Assembly (NCBI RefSeq): GCF_000350225.1
Contig: NW_005179382.1
Coordinates: forward strand, 124,001 to 188,000
Source of the DNA: Chondrus crispus
Taxonomy: Eukaryota; Rhodophyta; Florideophyceae; Gigartinales; Gigartinaceae
Direction: 5' to 3'
DNA: 64,000 nucleotides
The notes below the pieces were generated by a model, which was given only the letters and a program-made list of their open reading frames with translations, did no database searches and was not told the DNA's origin. Position 1 is the first letter of the stretch. Each line of letters starts with the position of its first letter. The translations under genes were made by a program, and so were the position numbers. Below are positions 60,534 through 64,000 of the stretch, piece by piece.

Positions 60534-61580
60534 ATGGCCCCCTCCGACGCCATCCAGTCCATTCAAGCGGTCCTCCAAGCCGCGGACGCCGACCTAAGCT
60601 CGGTTGCCTCGCGTCTGCACGACGAATTCCGCTTCCTATACCCACTGCGCGACCCGAACTCGGCCTCGTCCTCCGTGCTGAATCCGCTCATGCTCCTCAC
60701 GCGTCTGCGCTCCCTGCAGTCGGCCCTCCCCTCCCTGCGCGACGAGCTTCTCGCCGTGCACCAGCAGAAGGCCGACCTGGCCAACCTGTGCCGCACGGAC
60801 CTGGCCAACTTGCACTCGGCGGCCCTGACACTGCTCCCCGTGGCGGCGCCCAACCTGAAGGACACGGACGCTACGCCCGCGCGAAACGTCCTCTACCAGC
60901 AGCTCGCCGCCTCGCTCGCGCAGCGAGACCAAGACCTCGACCAACTGCTCGCCCACTTCCTCAAGGCTCACGCACAGTTCGTCAGCCTGTTCCCTGCCCT
61001 GGCCCCCGCTGCCTCTACCGACGGCCTCGACCTCGCCTTGCTGCAGGCGGCGGCCGTCAATGTACCCGAGCTGGGCCGACCGCTCAGGGAGGTCGACACA
61101 AACCCCAAACTCCACCACCAGACGTCCTCCGATAAGGTGTCCACGCCAGTCGCCACGCCGCGGAAGAAGCAAGCTAGAGCCGCGTTGAGCGCGGCCGGCA
61201 AGCCGCAGCCGGCCACAAAGCGCCAGACGCAGCCCAGGCTGTCGCAGACGTCGTCCGAGGCATCGGCGCCTGCGGAGGAGGTTAAGGAGGTGTTCAAACC
61301 GGTGGATAGGAAGGTGTACAACCGGCTGCCGAGGAACTTGAAAATCCGCGCGGGAAAGATTGGGGAGATCAATGCGTTTTATGAGAAGGTGTGGAATGTC
61401 CTTGTGCAGGCGGGGAAGCCGGTGTCGGAGAAGGCGCTCGTGAAAAAGGTTGGCGAGGAGGATGCTACCCGGTTGGAAGTGCTTAGGGGTCTCACAGTTA
61501 TTACGGCGACGAATCAGGGCTGGATGCTTACCGAGCACAAGCGGCAGAAGACTACCAGGTCATTTCGAGACAGAGTTTAG
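60534..61580 (+). CDS. SKA1-like kinetochore protein, tentative (348 aa)
   Basis: The ATG at 60534 follows ACC and opens a helical N-terminus (SIQAVLQAADADLSSVASRL, SLRDELLAVHQQKADLANLC) that could form a coiled coil. The middle (about 190-245) is Ser/Thr/Lys-rich and low-complexity. The C-terminal ~105 residues form a compact basic domain (YNRLPRNLKIRAGKIGEINA, FYEKVWNVL, then DATRLEVLRGLTVITATNQG W) resembling the LP-x-x-L-K-x-R...IN pattern of the SKA1 microtubule-binding winged helix. SKA1 acts in the outer kinetochore to hold microtubules. The assignment rests on this pattern alone; another winged-helix coiled-coil protein is possible. No introns. Confidence 0.45.
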   Translation: MAPSDAIQSIQAVLQAADADLSSVASRLHDEFRFLYPLRDPNSASSSVLNPLMLLTRLRSLQSALPSLRDELLAVHQQKADLANLCRTDLANLHSAALTLLPVAAPNLKDTDATPARNVLYQQLAASLAQRDQDLDQLLAHFLKAHAQFVSLFPALAPAASTDGLDLALLQAAAVNVPELGRPLREVDTNPKLHHQTSSDKVSTPVATPRKKQARAALSAAGKPQPATKRQTQPRLSQTSSEASAPAEEVKEVFKPVDRKVYNRLPRNLKIRAGKIGEINAFYEKVWNVLVQAGKPVSEKALVKKVGEEDATRLEVLRGLTVITATNQGWMLTEHKRQKTTRSFRDRV

Positions 61581-61664
61581 ATTTAGAGGTCAGCGAGGGG
61601 GAAGCATCGCTTGATAGTTGCGTTTTTGCAACTGAGTGTATATATTTGCTGTTGCTAGCTAGTG

Positions 61665-62025
61665 TCTAGAAGACAAATGACTTCATATGAGGCCATTTGA
61701 CCTCCTATGAGGCTACTTTTCAACTTATTTTCTTCTCAACTTGTGCATCCTCAACAAGAAGGAAAAAGGTAGTTTCGACTCTGCAGTGGGCTTCTGTGTT
61801 GCGGAAGGATGGAGTTTGATGGGATCTGCACGTCTTTTCCAGCCATTTTTAGAATACCTAAAAAAAGAACCTTTTTTGACAGACTTTACTTGCTGATGTC
61901 AGCAAGTAGGTTGGGTTCGAAGATGTCAACATCTTCGAAACCAACACGCCTGTTTAAAATGTCAAGAGGGAAATGAAACTTGATTAAATTATGAGTCTTT
62001 TTATGTATTCACAACTGCTGTCCCA
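61665..62025 (+). repeat. Dispersed repeat, copy 2 (inverted relative to 35993-36321)
   Basis: This starts CTAGTGTCTAGAAGACAAAT, contains CATATGAGGCC.TTTG and ends near ATGTATTCACAACTGCTGTC, all matched in reverse at 36 kb. The first ten bases equal the piggyBac terminus at 36364. It may be one end of a larger element; the other end was not found in the window. Confidence 0.75.
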
Positions 62026-62520
62026 ATGTTTAGCAAGATGTTATTGCCGAGGGCATGCACTGTACGTTAAAGAAATGGCGTCCAAACTGACCCTATATAG
62101 TTTCGATTTGATAAGCCTGTTTATTAGTGGGATTAATTGTATCTCGATAATGCCAGATCACATTCTTAAATGCCACCCATTTGTTGGAAGCTCTTTTCTC
62201 GATGTGACGCGGAACGAGGAAAATGATGAAGAAGCGGATAACTAGGGTACTGATGAAGATGTGGAGGACGACGTAGTATCTACAGAGGAGAATATTTCAA
62301 GAATTGCCACTATAGCCGCAGACAGACGGAGAGCTTTCGTTGTAGATGACCGCGCGGAGGCTGCACCGACCGCAAATTACGCCGCTAAAACGTTCAAAGT
62401 CAATTCTGATGGCGTGTCACGCAGGACGACAGTCACTGCTTTTGCTGTACGGGAGCATGGCACAGAGCGATACAGCAAGATTATCAGATTCTTGTACAGT
62501 GCGCGAAACGCAAATAAATA
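62026..62520. other. Gene-free stretch, possible decayed coding
   Basis: Two plus-strand open frames (61991-62245 and 62261-62770) are adjacent and acidic in the middle (EENDEEADN) but show no recognisable domain. They may be the remains of a transposon gene linked to the repeat at 61665. Confidence 0.35.
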
Positions 62521-64000
62521 CACCCTCCGTCCCGCCCGTATTTCCGTATTGCAACCAGATTTTATAAAAGCACCTCTTCACCCGCCTCAACAACGTGCTG
62601 AAACGAACGATTCTGAAGTCGGATTGGGTGTAGCTCAAACCACCGCCCTGTTATTCATAAAAAACGTGCGAAATGCAAATAAATACACGAAACGCCGTAT
62701 GATACAGTACCCTAAAAGGGCGGGCAGATCCACGATAAACCATTATTCAAAACAGAACAAACCTTACTAGAAAGAGATCATCTTCCTCGTCTGTTCACTA
62801 GCCCGTCCCGCCCATTGCGATAACAACCATGCACAGAGGCCCACCTTTAACCGACAACGAAAAAGGGCAAATCCTGGCTCTCCATCACCAGCTCCTGTCT
62901 CTAACAGACATCGCCCAAACTTTAGGACGCTCCGTTGGGGCAGTGTAAAGGTTTTTAAAGAACCCCAATCGTCATTCCCGCCGTGGTGCACACGTCACAG
63001 GACAGAAGATCACCGTGCGTCAAGAAAAGGCTTTAATTAGTAAGGCCTGCTCAGGAGAGTATTCAGCTCGTGACTTAAGAACAAGATGGATTTGCCGACT
63101 GGAGTAAGGCGTGTGCAACAAATATTAAGTTCCACGCCTCATCTGAAGTATAAAAAGATAGTTAACGCACCAATGATGACTGTACGTCACCGCGAAAACA
63201 GACTCAAATGGGTGCGTCTATTTATTAGAAAGGGAGACATATTTTGGAATAAGGTTATCTTCAGCGACGAGAAGAAGTTTAACCTTGATGGACCGGATGG
63301 ATTAGCCAGCCATTGGCATGAACTTCGCACAGAGGAGCGGATGTTTTCAAAAAGGCAAAATGGGGGCGCTTCCGTGATGGTTTGGGGTGGAATGTCGCCG
63401 TATGGACTGTCTCCGTTGGTTTTTTAGAAGGAAAGCAAGATTCGAGAAGGTACTGTGAGACTCTGGAGCATGCTCTTCTCCCGTTCGCTGCTGAGGTTCA
63501 CGGGGAAATGGCAACCTAGGTGTTCCAACAGGATGGTGCATCCATACACAGGTCTACATTCACGGGTAGCTGGCTTACTGAAAGGGATGTGAGGACCATA
63601 GATTGGCCTGAGAAATCCTCAGACCTCAATATTATAGAAAACGTATGGGGCATTATGGCTCGCCGCGTCTACGCACGCCAGAGACAGTTCGATACAATTG
63701 CGCAACTCAAGGAGGTTATTGAAGAGGTTTGGGCGACTATTGGCTGTGACGTTTTACAGAAGCTGTATCGTAGCATTCCTAGACGCATGCTTGCAGTACT
63801 GGATAAAAAGGGGCGCGCGACAAAATACTAGAATAAATGTGTCTTTACTGTATCATATGGCGTTTCGTGTATTTATTTGCATTTCGCACGTTTTTTATGA
63901 ATAACAGGGCGTTGGTTTGAGCTACACCCAATCCGACTTCAGAATCGTTCGTTTCAGCACGTTGTTGAGGCGGGTGAAGAGGTGCTTTTATAAAATCTGG
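62521..64000 (+). mobile_element. Tc1/mariner element with long inverted repeats, cut by the window end
   Basis: The left inverted repeat starts at 62521 with CACCCTCCGTCCCGCCCGTA after a TA dinucleotide, the Tc1/mariner target. It runs to about 62708. Its complement occupies 63847 to the window end (ATTTGCATTTCGCACG, GGTTTGAGCTACACCC, GAGGCGGGTGAAGAGGTGCT). About 35 bp of the right end lie beyond 64000. A decayed transposase is between them. Confidence 0.85.
62829..63831 (+). pseudogene. Tc1/mariner DD34E transposase, several stops
   Basis: The start MHRGPPLTDNEKGQILALHH leads into a helix-turn-helix (LSLTDIAQTLGRSVGAV), with TAA replacing the next codon before RFLKNPNRHS. After a frame change the core reads VIFSDEKKFNLDGPDG with the first Asp, VFQQDGASIHRS with the second, and SSDLNIIENVWGIM with the Glu, the DD34E spacing of Tc1. 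Stops at 62946-62948 and 63425-63427 and a frameshift near 63080 inactivate it. It ends KGRATKY at 63831. Confidence 0.88.

Noticed and set aside
1..64000. tRNA, rRNA or CRISPR features.
   Set aside because: No cloverleaf-like or rRNA-like stretch was noticed by eye, and the tandem repeats present are continuous or coding-phase arrays, not spaced CRISPR units. A covariance-model search would be decisive and was not possible.

Overview
The window looks like nuclear DNA of a multicellular red alga, most likely a florideophyte such as Chondrus crispus. That is an inference from sequence character, not a search result. The visible genes are eukaryotic (ESCRT-associated IST1, mitochondrial glycine-cleavage H protein, an ABC half transporter, a SKA1-like protein). 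They carry no intron or one or two short GT-AG introns and sit in a compact island at 54.7-61.6 kb. Almost everything else is transposable elements, nested in one another and mostly decayed.

Layout. 0.3-14.7 kb: a broken PIF/Harbinger transposase, a SPRY-domain reading frame split by a complete 11.8-kb Ty3/Gypsy retrotransposon (two ~700-bp LTRs, 5-bp target duplication GGGCC, minus strand), then a Myb-like/coiled-coil Harbinger accessory gene. 15.0-17.9 kb: a small secreted peptide gene (copy A) and a GC-rich ~190-bp tandem repeat. 18.0-24.8 kb: a pogo-like pseudogene with a MULE (155-bp terminal inverted repeats) in it, itself interrupted by a solo Gypsy LTR with duplication AAACC. 25-27 kb: weak host-gene candidates. 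27.1-31.3 kb: a minus-strand secreted-peptide copy (B) split by an intact two-gene Harbinger element with 26-bp inverted repeats and duplication ATT. 31.5-36.0 kb: a Ty1/Copia element with 107-bp LTR, its 3' end lost in an assembly gap. 36.4-38.8 kb: a piggyBac element with an intact transposase. 40.2 and 44.0 kb: secreted-peptide copies C and D with shared promoters. 45.1-46.9 kb: another pogo-like pseudogene. 47.7-54.0 kb: a three-frame minus-strand module coding a giant cysteine-rich protein and a PIN/XPG-like nuclease ending in a CXC cysteine cluster. 62.5 kb to the end: a Tc1/mariner element cut by the window edge.

Most notable: (1) a family of two-exon secreted four-cysteine peptides whose true C-termini appear only after splicing; (2) the three-frame PIN-CXC module; (3) several -1 frame transitions at an in-phase Lys-Lys A-run, two sharing GTAAAAAGGA; (4) hairpin stems in the Gypsy LTR kept by compensatory changes, and a 3-kb noncoding 3' segment bracketed by two copies of the polypurine tract plus palindrome. 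All translations, splice sites and repeat boundaries were read by eye; no database search was run.
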